A DNA stretch of 64,000 bases from Lentzea albidocapillata subsp. violacea (GTDB lineage: Bacteria; Actinomycetota; Actinomycetes; Mycobacteriales; Pseudonocardiaceae): assembly GCF_900100275.1 (NCBI RefSeq), contig NZ_FNET01000014.1:124001-188000 (forward strand). The letters are read 5' to 3'. How positions within the stretch are numbered: position 1 is the stretch's first letter; each line of letters starts with the position of its first letter. Positions 7,257 through 16,625 of the stretch are shown one piece after another. The notes below the pieces were generated by a model. The model saw only the letters and a program-made list of their open reading frames with translations. It did not search any database and had not been told where the DNA came from. The position numbers and the translations under genes are program-made.

Positions 7257-9197
7257 ATGGTCGCCGTCGCCGCCCCCAGGCAGCTACCTCGGGTGTTCCA
7301 GTACAGGAAATCGCTGATCTTCGCCGGCATCGTGCTGGCCTGGCTGGTGCTGTGGATGGTGTTCCGCAACGTCGGGACGCTCGCGCTCGGTGCCGCCGAC
7401 CTCACGCCGCTGCACCGGTGGATCAACGACGTCAACGACGCGGTCGGCGCGTCCAGGAACTCCAATCCGGTGTTCCTGTACTTCTTCAACGAGATCCGGC
7501 TCGTCATCGACGAGTTCGTGACCTTCATCCAGGCCCTGATCGCGCAGCCGTCGTTCGGCCGGCCCGTGCCGGTGATCGGCTGGCTCGGCGTGGTCGCGAT
7601 CGCCGGCTTCGTCAGCCTCGCGGTGGCCGGCTGGCGGATCGCGTTGCTCGCCGTCGCGGGTTTCGTGTTCCTCGGACTGCAGGGCCTGTGGCAGGAGAGC
7701 ATGGACACGCTCTCACTGACCCTCGCCGCGGTCGTGATCTCGTTGCTCGTCGGCATTCCGCTGGGAATCTGGGCAGGACTGTCCGATCGGGCCAACCGGA
7801 TCCTCACGCCGGTGCTCGACTTCATGCAGACCATGCCGACGTTCGTCTACCTGGCACCGCTGACGTTGTTCTTCCTCATCGGCCCCGCCTCGGCGACGAT
7901 CGCGACGCTGATCTACGCGGCACCGCCCGCGATCCGGATCACCGCGCACGCCATCCGCTCGGTGCCGCGCAACACCGTCGAGGCGAGTGAATCGCTTGGT
8001 GCGACGCGGAACCAGACGCTGGTCAAGGTGCTGCTGCCGTCCGCGCGCAAGACCATCGTGCTCGGCATCAACCAGACGATCATGGCCGCGCTGGCCATGG
8101 TCACGATCGCCGCGCTGATCGATGCGCCGGGCCTCGGCAAGACCGTCGTGAAGGCGTTGCAGACCCTCGACGTCGGCACGGCGTTCAACGCGGGCCTCGC
8201 GATCGTGGTGCTGGCGATCGTGCTGGACCGCGTGACGACCGCCGCCGCGAGCGAGCGCCGCACGCTCCCGCGCTGGGCGCTGTTCGGCGGCCTGGGCATC
8301 ACCGGCGTCTGCGTCTACCTCTCCTACACCTACCTGTGGGCGGCGGAGTTCCAGTCGGACGTGGGGGCAGGCAGCGCGATCAGCAAGGGCGCGACCGCCG
8401 TGACGGAGTGGGCACAGGACTCGCTGCCGGTGATCACGGACGGCTTCAAGGACTTCGTCACGCTCGCGTTGATCAACCCGCTGCAGGCGCTGCTGGCCGA
8501 GTCGCCGTGGTTCCTGGTGGCACTGGTGATCGTCGCGCTGTCGTTCATGATCGGCGGCGTGCGGTCCGCGATCGTCTCCGCCGTGTGCGTCGGCCTGCTG
8601 ATCGCGACCGGCCTCTGGCAGGACTCGATGATCACGCTGGCGTCCACGCTGGTCGCCACGATCATGGTGATGGCCCTGGGCATCGTCGTGGGAGTCTGGA
8701 TGGGACGGAGCAGGCGCGCCGACCGGTTCATCCGGCCGGTCCTCGACGCCGCCCAGGTGATGCCCGCCTTCGTCTACCTGGTGCCCTTCCTGGCGTTGTT
8801 CTCCGCGTCGCGCTTCACCGCGATCATCGCGGCCGTGGTGTTCGCGGCGCCGGTGGCCATCAAGATCATCGCGGACGGCATCCGCGCGGTGTCGCCCGCG
8901 ACCGTCGAGGCTTCCACGGCGCTGGGATCGAGCTCGTGGCAGACGATCGTGAAGGTGCAGCTGCCCATGGCGCGCGGCGCGTTGACCCTCGCCGCCAACC
9001 AGGGCCTGATCTACGTGCTCTCGATGGTCGTCGTCGGCGGTCTCGTCGGCGCCGGCGCGCTCGGCTACGACGTGGTGGCCGGGTTCTCGCAGGGCCAGTT
9101 GTACGGCAAGGGGCTCGCGGCCGGTGTCGCGATCGTCGTGCTGGGCGTGATGCTCGACCGCCTCACCCAGGCGGCCGCCAAGCGGTGGACCAACTAG
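7257..9197 (+). CDS. Glycine betaine/proline-type ABC permease, two permease domains fused
   Basis: A 646-aa membrane protein with two complete ProW-like permease halves in one chain. Each half has several hydrophobic segments and an EAS-type coupling loop: VEASESLGA near residue 241 and VEASTALGS near 551. Ordinary ProW/OpuAB permeases have one domain of about 280 residues and act as homodimers, so here the heterodimer is preassembled. The two halves differ in sequence, indicating an old duplication. The gene starts 1 bp after the ATPase stop and is followed 12 bp later by a binding protein, forming an operon. Confidence 0.9.
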   Translation: MVAVAAPRQLPRVFQYRKSLIFAGIVLAWLVLWMVFRNVGTLALGAADLTPLHRWINDVNDAVGASRNSNPVFLYFFNEIRLVIDEFVTFIQALIAQPSFGRPVPVIGWLGVVAIAGFVSLAVAGWRIALLAVAGFVFLGLQGLWQESMDTLSLTLAAVVISLLVGIPLGIWAGLSDRANRILTPVLDFMQTMPTFVYLAPLTLFFLIGPASATIATLIYAAPPAIRITAHAIRSVPRNTVEASESLGATRNQTLVKVLLPSARKTIVLGINQTIMAALAMVTIAALIDAPGLGKTVVKALQTLDVGTAFNAGLAIVVLAIVLDRVTTAAASERRTLPRWALFGGLGITGVCVYLSYTYLWAAEFQSDVGAGSAISKGATAVTEWAQDSLPVITDGFKDFVTLALINPLQALLAESPWFLVALVIVALSFMIGGVRSAIVSAVCVGLLIATGLWQDSMITLASTLVATIMVMALGIVVGVWMGRSRRADRFIRPVLDAAQVMPAFVYLVPFLALFSASRFTAIIAAVVFAAPVAIKIIADGIRAVSPATVEASTALGSSSWQTIVKVQLPMARGALTLAANQGLIYVLSMVVVGGLVGAGALGYDVVAGFSQGQLYGKGLAAGVAIVVLGVMLDRLTQAAAKRWTN

Positions 9198-9209
9198 GAG
9201 GTTCGGAAA

Positions 9210-10163
9210 GTGGCTAGGCACAGCGTGCTGGGAGCAGTGCTCGTGGGAGCACTCGCCCTTGCTGGTTGCGGTGGCGCCAAGGTCGGTGACACCTCTACGG
9301 GTGCGACCGGCGACTGCGGCACGTTCAACCTCGCGATCAATCCGTGGGTCGGTTACGAGGCGAACGCGGCCGTGCTCGCATACGTGGCCGAGAAGGAGCT
9401 CAAGTGCAAGGTCACCAAGAAGGAGCTCAAGGAAGAGGTGGCCTGGCAGGGCTTCGGCACGGGTGAGGTCGACGCCGTGGTGGAGAACTGGGGCCACGAC
9501 GACCTGCGCAAGAAGTACATCGACGAGCAGAAGACCGCCGTCAGCGCGGGGTCCACGGGCGTGAAGGGGCAGATCGGCTGGTACGTGCCGCCGTGGCTCG
9601 CCAAGGAGCACCCCGACATCCTCGACTGGAACAACCTCAACAAGTACGCCGACAAGTTCAAGACGTCCGAGTCCGGCGACAAGGGCCAGCTGCTCGACGG
9701 CGACCCGTCGTTCGTGACGAACGACGAGGCTCTGGTGAAGAACCTGAACCTCAACTACAAGGTCGTCTACGGTGGCAGCGAGACCGCGCTGATCCAGGCC
9801 TTCCGCCAGGCCGAGAAGGACAAGAAGTGGGTGCTCGGCTACTTCTACTCGCCGCAGTGGCTGCTCAACGAGGTCAAGCTGGAGAAGGTGAAGCTGCCCG
9901 CGTACACGCCGGGCTGTGACGCCGACGCCGAGAAGATCGCCTGCGACTACCCCGACTACGACCTCGACAAGATCGTGTCGAAGAAGTTCGCCGACGCCAA
10001 CGGCCCGGCCGCCCAGCTGGTCAAGAACTTCAAGTGGACCAACGAGGACCAGAACACCGTGGCGAAGTACATCGCCGAGGACAAGATGAAGCCCGAGGAC
10101 GCCGCCAAGAAGTGGGCGGACGCCAACGCCGACAAGATCAAGGCGTGGCTGCCCAAGGCCTAG
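9210..10163 (+). CDS. Glycine betaine/proline-type ABC transporter substrate-binding lipoprotein (copy 2)
   Basis: A 317-aa lipoprotein with lipobox ALAGC after a short signal peptide. It is the operon-encoded partner of the upstream ATPase and permease and starts at GTG with AGGAGG-like sequence upstream. It keeps the ligand-box motifs NPWVGY, VENWGH, WYVPPW and YSPQWL and ends in a Lys-rich helix. Compared with copy 1 at 5057-6022, the region around residues 215-230 and the C-terminal third differ most. Two binding proteins for one transporter suggest either different ligands or different expression. Confidence 0.92.
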   Translation: MARHSVLGAVLVGALALAGCGGAKVGDTSTGATGDCGTFNLAINPWVGYEANAAVLAYVAEKELKCKVTKKELKEEVAWQGFGTGEVDAVVENWGHDDLRKKYIDEQKTAVSAGSTGVKGQIGWYVPPWLAKEHPDILDWNNLNKYADKFKTSESGDKGQLLDGDPSFVTNDEALVKNLNLNYKVVYGGSETALIQAFRQAEKDKKWVLGYFYSPQWLLNEVKLEKVKLPAYTPGCDADAEKIACDYPDYDLDKIVSKKFADANGPAAQLVKNFKWTNEDQNTVAKYIAEDKMKPEDAAKKWADANADKIKAWLPKA

Positions 10164-10177
10164 TCACAGCATGAGCC

Positions 10178-10220
10178 GTAGGGGGTGTGGTTCCTGGACG
10201 AGAGGAACTACACCCCCTAC
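10178..10220. terminator. Terminator after the betaine transporter operon
   Basis: A 17-bp stem (GTAGGGGGTG... with one G-T pair) and a 9-nt loop starts 14 bp after the binding-protein stop. It also lies downstream of the 61-aa gene on the minus strand, so it may be bidirectional. Confidence 0.85.
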
Positions 10221-10234
10221 GACTACCCCCGGCA

Positions 10235-10420
10235 TCATGCAGCCTGTTGTCCGGCGGGAACCTCAGGCTCGTGGCGGTGTGTCATGCGGTGCCACCACGA
10301 ACGCGGCTTCCCGCCGTGGAGGTAGTACTCGCGGGTCCGGCGGGCGTCGTCCCGCAGGGCTGCCTGCCGGTAGTCCATCTCCGCCTTGATCGCTTCGGGC
10401 GTCCACTCCATCTGACTCAC
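10235..10420 (-). CDS. 61-aa hypothetical protein
   Basis: A short, strongly charged protein beginning MSQMEWTPEAIKAEMDYR, with central HGGKPRSWWHRM and a His/Glu-rich end. It has no signal peptide or membrane segment. The start is preceded on the minus strand by GAGTGAGT. Its composition looks like a small conserved actinobacterial protein rather than a random frame, and it sits cleanly between two terminators. Function is unknown; a DNA- or protein-binding role cannot be read from the sequence. Confidence 0.6.
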   Translation of the reverse strand: MSQMEWTPEAIKAEMDYRQAALRDDARRTREYYLHGGKPRSWWHRMTHRHEPEVPAGQQAA

Positions 10421-10546
10421 TCCTCAGTGCGTTCTCTCGCTTGCTGACAACGATGAGATTGCTCCTGAGGGGTGGCTCCTTACATCGGACGATCACCTAA
10501 GGCGCCGCCGCGAGAACCCTTACCCAAGCCTGAGGCGCACATGCGA

Positions 10547-10588
10547 GAGCCCTCGCATCACGACCTGAGGGTCGTGGTGCGAGGGCTC
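10547..10588. terminator. Terminator after the PKD-protein pair
   Basis: A 19-bp stem with one G-T pair and a 4-nt TGAG loop. It lies downstream of the PKD gene ending at 10638 on the minus strand. Confidence 0.85.
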
Positions 10589-10637
10589 CGCTCGTTTCCC
10601 GGCCGGGTCGCAGACGTGGGCCGGAAGGCAGCACCGG

Positions 10638-12083
10638 TCAGTTGATCAGGGCACTGCCGCCCGCGGCGGGACGGACCGAGGTCGTGGTGGCACGGGCCTC
10701 GTTGTCGTCGCCCTTGTCGTCACCACGCCAGCCGTAGCCGGCCACCTCGGCACGCACCCGGAACGTCACCTGGCCCGCCGCCGCGTCCTCCTGGCGGTAG
10801 GAGTAAGCGAACGGGAACTCGCTCCGCCCCTGCGCCGACGCCAGGACGCGCTGGGTGAGGCGGCCGATCTCCCTTTCCTGCTCGCCGGCGGCGCCCACGC
10901 GGTAGAGGACGACGGTGACGTCCTCGTCATTGCGGGTGTTCGCCACGGACACGTTGATCGGCTTGGTCTGGCCCGCCCGAGCCGAGGCAGGGACCGACAG
11001 GCCGGCCACCGACACGTCGTGCGTCCTGACCGCCAGCATGCGCGTGGTCGTGGCAGTGCGGCCGTCGGCGACCGAGGCGGTGACCGTGACCTGGTAGTCG
11101 CCGTCCCTGGTGAACCGGTGCTTGACCTGCTCCCCGTTCGAGCGCAGGACCGTGCCGTCGCCGAGGTCGATCGTGGCGCTCGTGAACGGCAGGTGGTTTC
11201 CGTCGCTCACGGACACGCCGAACGTGGTGTCCTCCAGCACGTTCGGCGTCTGCGGCCAGGTAGAAAGGCCGGCCGAGATGTCCGGAGCGGTCCGCAGGAG
11301 GACCGGGACCCGCTCGGTCACGTGCGGGGACGTGGCCGCCCTGATCAGGTAGGTCTCGTTCGCGGCCGCGGCGAACAGCACCTTCGAGTGCCGCTGCGCG
11401 CACGCCAGTTCGGCCGTCTCGCCCGCACGGTGGACGCTGATCACGTTGCCCGACACCTGGACGACCTTGGCACGGGCGGGGGTGTAGCGGTACCAGACCG
11501 AGCGGGTCGCCGTGGTGTCGCAGCTCGGCGGAGCCTCACCCGGTTCGGCCGTGGCGAGCGTGAGGTCGGGCTGCTGGTCGCTCGGCACTGTCACCGCCGT
11601 CGCCGATGCCATGGCGTCGTTGGGTTCCGGCGCGGCCTGGCGCAGGGAGAACGACAGCGGGCCGCTGTAGTCCGCGCTGTAGTCGACCACCATGAAGTAG
11701 TAGGTGGTGCCTGCCTTGGCGTGCACCGTGTAACTGCCGTCCTGGACGCACGCGTTCGGTTCGAGGCCGAGCGCGCCGCGCTGTCCTGTGTAGACGGCGA
11801 GCATCGAGCCCCAGGTGCCCCTGCGGGCCGAGACCCGCAGCAGGCCGTCGCTCGGCGCGGTGTACTTCTGCCAGACCGAGCCCTCGCCCCAGAAGTAGCA
11901 GGGGTTCGGGTCGTCGTCGGCCTTGGTGGAGCCGGTGGTGTCGATGGTCGTGCTGAGCGGCAGTGAGGTGATCTCCGTGGCGGAGTCGAAGTCGTCACCG
12001 GCCGGTGCCGCGTGGGCCACCGCGGGTGCGAACACCGCGGCGACGGCGAGTGCGATGGCGGTCAGGCCTGCCCGTCTGAACAT
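10638..12083 (-). CDS. Secreted PKD-domain protein (paralogue A)
   Basis: A 481-aa exported protein. The Sec signal peptide ends at AHAAPAG near residue 28. The mature part has two beta-sandwich repeats beginning GDDFDSATEI and PEPNDAMASA, resembling pre-peptidase C-terminal-like domains, then a PKD domain with DLGDGTVL and HRFTRDGDYQVTV, and a CARDB-like C-terminal module. No catalytic motif was seen. It starts 12 bp after the stop of a paralogue in the same order and is probably co-transcribed with it. Likely roles are cell-surface adhesion or polymer binding, by inference from domain types only. Confidence 0.75.
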   Translation of the reverse strand: MFRRAGLTAIALAVAAVFAPAVAHAAPAGDDFDSATEITSLPLSTTIDTTGSTKADDDPNPCYFWGEGSVWQKYTAPSDGLLRVSARRGTWGSMLAVYTGQRGALGLEPNACVQDGSYTVHAKAGTTYYFMVVDYSADYSGPLSFSLRQAAPEPNDAMASATAVTVPSDQQPDLTLATAEPGEAPPSCDTTATRSVWYRYTPARAKVVQVSGNVISVHRAGETAELACAQRHSKVLFAAAANETYLIRAATSPHVTERVPVLLRTAPDISAGLSTWPQTPNVLEDTTFGVSVSDGNHLPFTSATIDLGDGTVLRSNGEQVKHRFTRDGDYQVTVTASVADGRTATTTRMLAVRTHDVSVAGLSVPASARAGQTKPINVSVANTRNDEDVTVVLYRVGAAGEQEREIGRLTQRVLASAQGRSEFPFAYSYRQEDAAAGQVTFRVRAEVAGYGWRGDDKGDDNEARATTTSVRPAAGGSALIN

Positions 12084-12095
12084 GTCTCCCCCTGG

Positions 12096-13580
12096 TCAGT
12101 TCGCGGTGGCGGAGCCGGCGGTGGCGGCGGGCAGGACAGTCGTGGCGGTCGAGATCGCCTCGTTGTCGAGCGGCAGCGCGTCCCGCGCCGGGTACGGCAG
12201 CGAGACCGTGGCGCGGAAGTTCTGCTTGCCCCTGATCGCGTCCTCCGCCGTGAAGGTGTAGGAGAACGGGAAGGTCACCTTGCGGGTCGGGTGCGCCGGC
12301 ACGTCGAGCGAGAGACTGCCGATCGACTGCCACCCGAACTCGCCCCACTTGTAGAGCGTGACCGTGGTGCCCTTCTCCAGGTAGCGGGTGTTCGAGACGC
12401 GGACGTTGATCGCCTTCTGCTCGCCGGCCCGTGCCGATGAGGGTGTGCCGAGCTTGGCGATCCCGACGTCGTGCGTCTTCACCACGACGGGGGTGGAGGA
12501 AGTCGCCGTGCGGCCGTCCTCGGACGTCGACCGGACGGTCACGGTGTAGGTGCCGTCCGAACTGTAGCGGTGCGTCTTCGACGTGTCGGTGCTCGGCGGC
12601 AGGACCGTGCCGTCACCGAAGTCCCACTCCGTCATGACCGGCTGGTCGTAGTGGTTCTGGTGGTAGACCGAGAGGGTGATGTTGTCGAAGATCGACCGCT
12701 CGTCGTACGAACGCGACAGGCTCGTCTGCAGCGGCGCCGCCTCCGACAGCCGCAACGTCGCGGTGTTCGCCGAGTAGAAGCTGTACTGCAACTGCAGGCG
12801 GTACGTCGTGCCGGCGACGAACCGGAACGCCTTGCCGTTGTTGTAGCTGGGGTTCACGCAGCCGAGCGTCCGCAGGCCGGAGAGCGACGAGCCCTCGTAG
12901 ACTCCGAGAACGGGACCGCTGTTGAGCACCTGGCCGTGGACCGACTGCGTGGTGGTCGGCGTGTAGGAGTACCAGACGGTCGGCGTGCCTTCACGGACAC
13001 CGGGGCATGCCGGGGTCCACGGCTCGTCCGGCTCTGCGCTCGCGGTCGCGAAGTCCGGCTGCGGTGCGCTGAACGGCAGCGAGGTCACCTGCTGTGCGTC
13101 GGCGAAGTTGTCGTTGGCCGGGGGCGTCAGCTGCTGCAGGCTGAGCGCCAGCGTGGCGCCGCGGCCGTTGTAGCCGTCGGAGGCCATGAAGTAGTAGGTC
13201 TGACCAGCGGTCATCCGGAAGCTGAACGGGGTGCCGGGGCTGGAGCACCCGACGGACCGCAGGTCTCCGCGCGTACCGCTCAGCACCGTCAGTTTGACGT
13301 CGAGGTCGCTGCCGTCCGTGCTGACGCGGAAGATGCCGTCCTCGGTGGCGGTGCGGTGGAACCAGACGGACCCCTCGGCGGGCCTCTGCACGCAGTTGGC
13401 CGGGTCGTCGAGCGCCCTGGTGGCCTCGGTCCTGTCGACCTGCGTGACGAACGGCAACGCGGCGATCGGAGTGGACGCGTCGAAGTCGTCGTTGGCGGGT
13501 GGTGCCGCGTGCGCGACACCGGGTGTGATCATTCCCAGCGCGACAGCGGCGACCACCGCGATCGCTCTCCACGAAGACAT
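12096..13580 (-). CDS. Secreted PKD-domain protein (paralogue B)
   Basis: A 494-aa exported protein with the same architecture as its downstream neighbour. The signal peptide ends at AHAAPP; two beta-sandwich repeats begin NDDFDASTPI and NDNFADAQQV; the PKD domain carries WDFGDGTVL and HRYSSDGTYTVTV; and a CARDB-like end contains SARAGEQKAINVRVSNTR. The pair arose by tandem duplication and has diverged widely outside these motifs. It is the first gene of the pair, with the GH38 operon terminator just upstream. No enzyme motif was seen. Confidence 0.75.
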   Translation of the reverse strand: MSSWRAIAVVAAVALGMITPGVAHAAPPANDDFDASTPIAALPFVTQVDRTEATRALDDPANCVQRPAEGSVWFHRTATEDGIFRVSTDGSDLDVKLTVLSGTRGDLRSVGCSSPGTPFSFRMTAGQTYYFMASDGYNGRGATLALSLQQLTPPANDNFADAQQVTSLPFSAPQPDFATASAEPDEPWTPACPGVREGTPTVWYSYTPTTTQSVHGQVLNSGPVLGVYEGSSLSGLRTLGCVNPSYNNGKAFRFVAGTTYRLQLQYSFYSANTATLRLSEAAPLQTSLSRSYDERSIFDNITLSVYHQNHYDQPVMTEWDFGDGTVLPPSTDTSKTHRYSSDGTYTVTVRSTSEDGRTATSSTPVVVKTHDVGIAKLGTPSSARAGEQKAINVRVSNTRYLEKGTTVTLYKWGEFGWQSIGSLSLDVPAHPTRKVTFPFSYTFTAEDAIRGKQNFRATVSLPYPARDALPLDNEAISTATTVLPAATAGSATAN

Positions 13581-13645
13581 GCGAAATTACCCCCAAGTCC
13601 CCAGACCCCCGAGCCCTGGCGGCTGGAGGTTCCCCGCCTTCTAAT

Positions 13646-13688
13646 CGCAACGGGCGGGGTGTTCGTTGCCCACCCCGCCGAAGTTGCG
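13646..13688. terminator. Terminator after the mannoside operon
   Basis: A 9-bp GGCGGGGTG/CACCCCGCC stem is nested in a CGCAAC/GTTGCG outer stem. It lies just downstream of the GH38 stop on the minus strand and upstream of the PKD pair. Confidence 0.6.
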
Positions 13689-13714
13689 TCGTTCGGCCTA
13701 GTCCCGCGTGGCCG

Positions 13715-16621
13715 TCACCGCGTGAATCGCAGGGTGATCACTTGGAACGGGCGCAGCACCACCTCTGCCGTGGCGTCGGCCAGGGGCCGTTCGAGCAGGT
13801 CGGTCTCCTGGACGCCCTGGTGCTCAAAGGAAGTGCTGATCGAGGCGCGCGCACGGCCGCCGTGCGCCTCGTAGAGCCGGACGACCACGTCGCCCGACCG
13901 GTCGTCGGCCAGCTTCACGGCCTCGACCCTGACCGCGGGGTTGTCCGTGCGCACCAACGGTTCTGGCGCGTTCGACCCGCGGACGGCCTGTGGCGGCAGG
14001 TTGATGCGGTACCCGGCGTCGATGGCGGCCGGTAGGTCACCGATCACGAGGGCGTAGCGGAAGCGGTGCTCGCCCTGGTCGGTCTCGGGGTCGGGGAACC
14101 TCGGCGCGCGCAGCAGGGACAGGCGCACGGTCGTGGTGGTTCCGCCGTCGTCACGGGTGGTGCGGGTGACCTCGTGGCCGTAGGTCGAGTCGTTGACCAC
14201 CGCGACGCCGTAGCCGGGTTCGCCGACGTACAGGTAGCGGTGGGCGCAGATCTCGAACTTCGCCGCCTCCCACGAGGTGTTCGTGTGCACCGGGCGGTGC
14301 AGGTGGCCGAACTGGGTCTCCGCCGTGGAGACCTCGGCGCGCAGGTCGAGCGGGAACGCGATCTTGAGCAGCTTCTCCCGTTCCTGCCAGTCGACCTCGG
14401 TGTCGAAGTCGAGCTGCTTGGCGCCCTCGCGCAGCCGGATGGTCTGAGTGAGGACCGAGTTGCCGAACTTCGCCCGGACGACCACACCGTCGGCGGCGTC
14501 GACGCGTTCGGACGGGACCAGGTCGGCCTTCCAGTTGCGGTAGAACGGGTCGATGTCCCAGGCGTCCCACTGGTTCGGGTTGTCCCGGTGCAGCTGCGGC
14601 ATGCCCGCGAAACCGTGCGGCGGCAGGACTTCGCGGTCCTCCTCCAGGTCGAGGACCGAGAGCACGATGCCGTCGGCGTCGATCGTGACGCGCAGCCTTC
14701 CGTTGTCCAGCACGCCGTCCACGGGCGCGACGAACGCGCGAGGGGCGTCGCCGCCGAGCACGTCGAACGTGAGCTCGTCGTCGCCGTCGCCCTTCAGCGC
14801 GTCGATCGCGGACGCCGTCAGGGCCTTCAGTTCGGACGCGACGCGGGCGTAGGTGGCTTCGGCCTCGCGGTGCACCCAGGCGATCGAACTGCCCGGCAGG
14901 ATGTCGTGGAACTGGTGCAGCAGCACGGTCTTCCACAACCGGTCGAGGTCGTCGTACGGGTACTCGTGGCCGGCCAGGGCCGCCGCGACGGACCAGTGCT
15001 CGGCCTCGCGCAGCAGGTGTTCGCTGCGGCGGTTGCCCTGCTTGGTCCTGGCCTGGGTGGTGTAGGTGGCGCGGTGTTTCTCCAGGTACAGCTCGCCCGC
15101 CCACACCGGCGCGTCCGGGTACTCGTCCTGCGCGGCCTGGAAGAACTCGCGCGGCGGCTCCACCCGAACGGTCGGTGAGCCTTCGAGGTTCGCGACGCGG
15201 TGCGCGGTCTCCATCATCTCGCGCGTGGGACCGCCACCGCCGTCGCCGTAGCCGAACGGGACCAGGGACCGCGAAGCCTTGGCGTGCTCGGCGAACTGGC
15301 GTGAGGCACGGGCGAGCTCCTCGCCGGACAGCGACGAGTTGTAGGTGTCGACGGGCGGGAAGTGCGTGAAGATCCGCGTGCCGTCGATGCCCTCCCACCA
15401 GAACGTGTGGTGCGGGAACTTGTTGATCTGGTTCCACGACAGCTTCTGGGTGAGGAACCAGCGCGAGCCCGACAGCTTGATCAGCTGGGGGAGTGCGGCG
15501 CTGTACCCGAACGAGTCCGGCAGCCAGACCTCCTCGGTCTCGATGCCGAAGTTGTCGAGGAAGAAGCGCTTGCCGTGCACGAGCTGGCGGGCCATCGCCT
15601 CGCCGCCGGGCATGTTCGTGTCCGACTCGACCCACATGCCGCCCACCGGAACGAACTGCCCGGCGAGGACCTTCTCGCGGACGCGGTCCCAGACGTGCGG
15701 GTGGTGCTCCTTCATCCACGCGTACTGCTGGGCCTGCGAGCACGCGAAGTAGAAGTCCGGGTACTCGTCCATCAGCTTGGTGACGTTCGAGAACGTGCGC
15801 GCGCACTTGCGGACGGTCTCCCGCAACGGCCACAGCCAGGCGGAGTCGATGTGCGCGTGCCCGATCGCGGAGACCTTGTGCGCGGAGGCGTTGGCGGGCA
15901 ACGCCAGCACGCCGGCCAGCTCGGTCCGCGCGAGATCGGCGGTCGCGGCCACCTCGTTGAGGTCCAGCGCGTCCATCGCCCGGTCCAGCGCGTGCAGGAC
16001 CTTGTGCCGGCGCGGGTCGTGCTCCGGCAGTTCCTTCATGAGCGACTGGAGCACCTCGATGTCGAGCATCAGGTGCCACACCTGCGGCTGGAACACCGCG
16101 AGCTCGGCTTTGAGGATCTTGTACAACGGCTCGGTGCCCGCCGTTTCCTTGTCGCCCAATGGGGTCGGCAGGAACGGGTGGAAGTCGAGGATCGTCGGGT
16201 TGCCCGCCGCCTCCAGGTAGAAGAGGACCTCGCGACCGTCGACGGGCAGGTAGGTGTTGCGCGGCTCGATGCCCTTGATCGGCTCGCCCTGAGCGTTGTA
16301 GGCGAGCCCTTCGGACTGGAAGCCGGGGCCGGGGTGGGTGAAGCCGAGGTCCAGCACGACCTCGACCTGCCTGCCCTGCCACGACTCCGGGACGCTGCCG
16401 GTCAGCCGGAACCAGCTCGTGCTCCACGGCGCGCCCCAGTCGTCACCGACGTTGGCCGGTTCGTAGGTGGCCCGCAGTGCCTCGGCGACCGGGACGGGCT
16501 CGTCCGGCACGGTCCAGACGGCGAGTTCCAGCGGTGCGGTCTCGCCGTAGACGGCCGGGCGGATGCGTTCCTTCAGCGTGCGGTTGAGTCGTTCTTCCAG
16601 CAGAGCGCGTTCGTCGTGCAC
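13715..16621 (-). CDS. Alpha-mannosidase, glycoside hydrolase family 38
   Basis: A 968-aa GH38 enzyme that removes terminal alpha-mannose. The catalytic domain carries the zinc-site motif GHAHIDSAW (His257, Asp259) and the nucleophile Asp369 in LPDSFGYS; a further metal-site motif is HQFHDILPG. An N-terminal beta-rich domain of about 240 residues and a large C-terminal beta domain complete the family's usual length. There is no signal peptide, so it acts in the cytoplasm on imported oligosaccharides. It is the last gene of an ABC-transporter operon, 4 bp after the GH5-like gene, and is likely under the divergent LacI regulator. Confidence 0.93.
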   Translation of the reverse strand: MHDERALLEERLNRTLKERIRPAVYGETAPLELAVWTVPDEPVPVAEALRATYEPANVGDDWGAPWSTSWFRLTGSVPESWQGRQVEVVLDLGFTHPGPGFQSEGLAYNAQGEPIKGIEPRNTYLPVDGREVLFYLEAAGNPTILDFHPFLPTPLGDKETAGTEPLYKILKAELAVFQPQVWHLMLDIEVLQSLMKELPEHDPRRHKVLHALDRAMDALDLNEVAATADLARTELAGVLALPANASAHKVSAIGHAHIDSAWLWPLRETVRKCARTFSNVTKLMDEYPDFYFACSQAQQYAWMKEHHPHVWDRVREKVLAGQFVPVGGMWVESDTNMPGGEAMARQLVHGKRFFLDNFGIETEEVWLPDSFGYSAALPQLIKLSGSRWFLTQKLSWNQINKFPHHTFWWEGIDGTRIFTHFPPVDTYNSSLSGEELARASRQFAEHAKASRSLVPFGYGDGGGGPTREMMETAHRVANLEGSPTVRVEPPREFFQAAQDEYPDAPVWAGELYLEKHRATYTTQARTKQGNRRSEHLLREAEHWSVAAALAGHEYPYDDLDRLWKTVLLHQFHDILPGSSIAWVHREAEATYARVASELKALTASAIDALKGDGDDELTFDVLGGDAPRAFVAPVDGVLDNGRLRVTIDADGIVLSVLDLEEDREVLPPHGFAGMPQLHRDNPNQWDAWDIDPFYRNWKADLVPSERVDAADGVVVRAKFGNSVLTQTIRLREGAKQLDFDTEVDWQEREKLLKIAFPLDLRAEVSTAETQFGHLHRPVHTNTSWEAAKFEICAHRYLYVGEPGYGVAVVNDSTYGHEVTRTTRDDGGTTTTVRLSLLRAPRFPDPETDQGEHRFRYALVIGDLPAAIDAGYRINLPPQAVRGSNAPEPLVRTDNPAVRVEAVKLADDRSGDVVVRLYEAHGGRARASISTSFEHQGVQETDLLERPLADATAEVVLRPFQVITLRFTR

Positions 16622-16625
16622 GTGT

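Noticed and set aside
7713..9611. 632-aa open frame opposite the betaine permease
   Set aside because: Shadow frame; its His/Arg-rich sequence is the reverse of membrane-helix codons.
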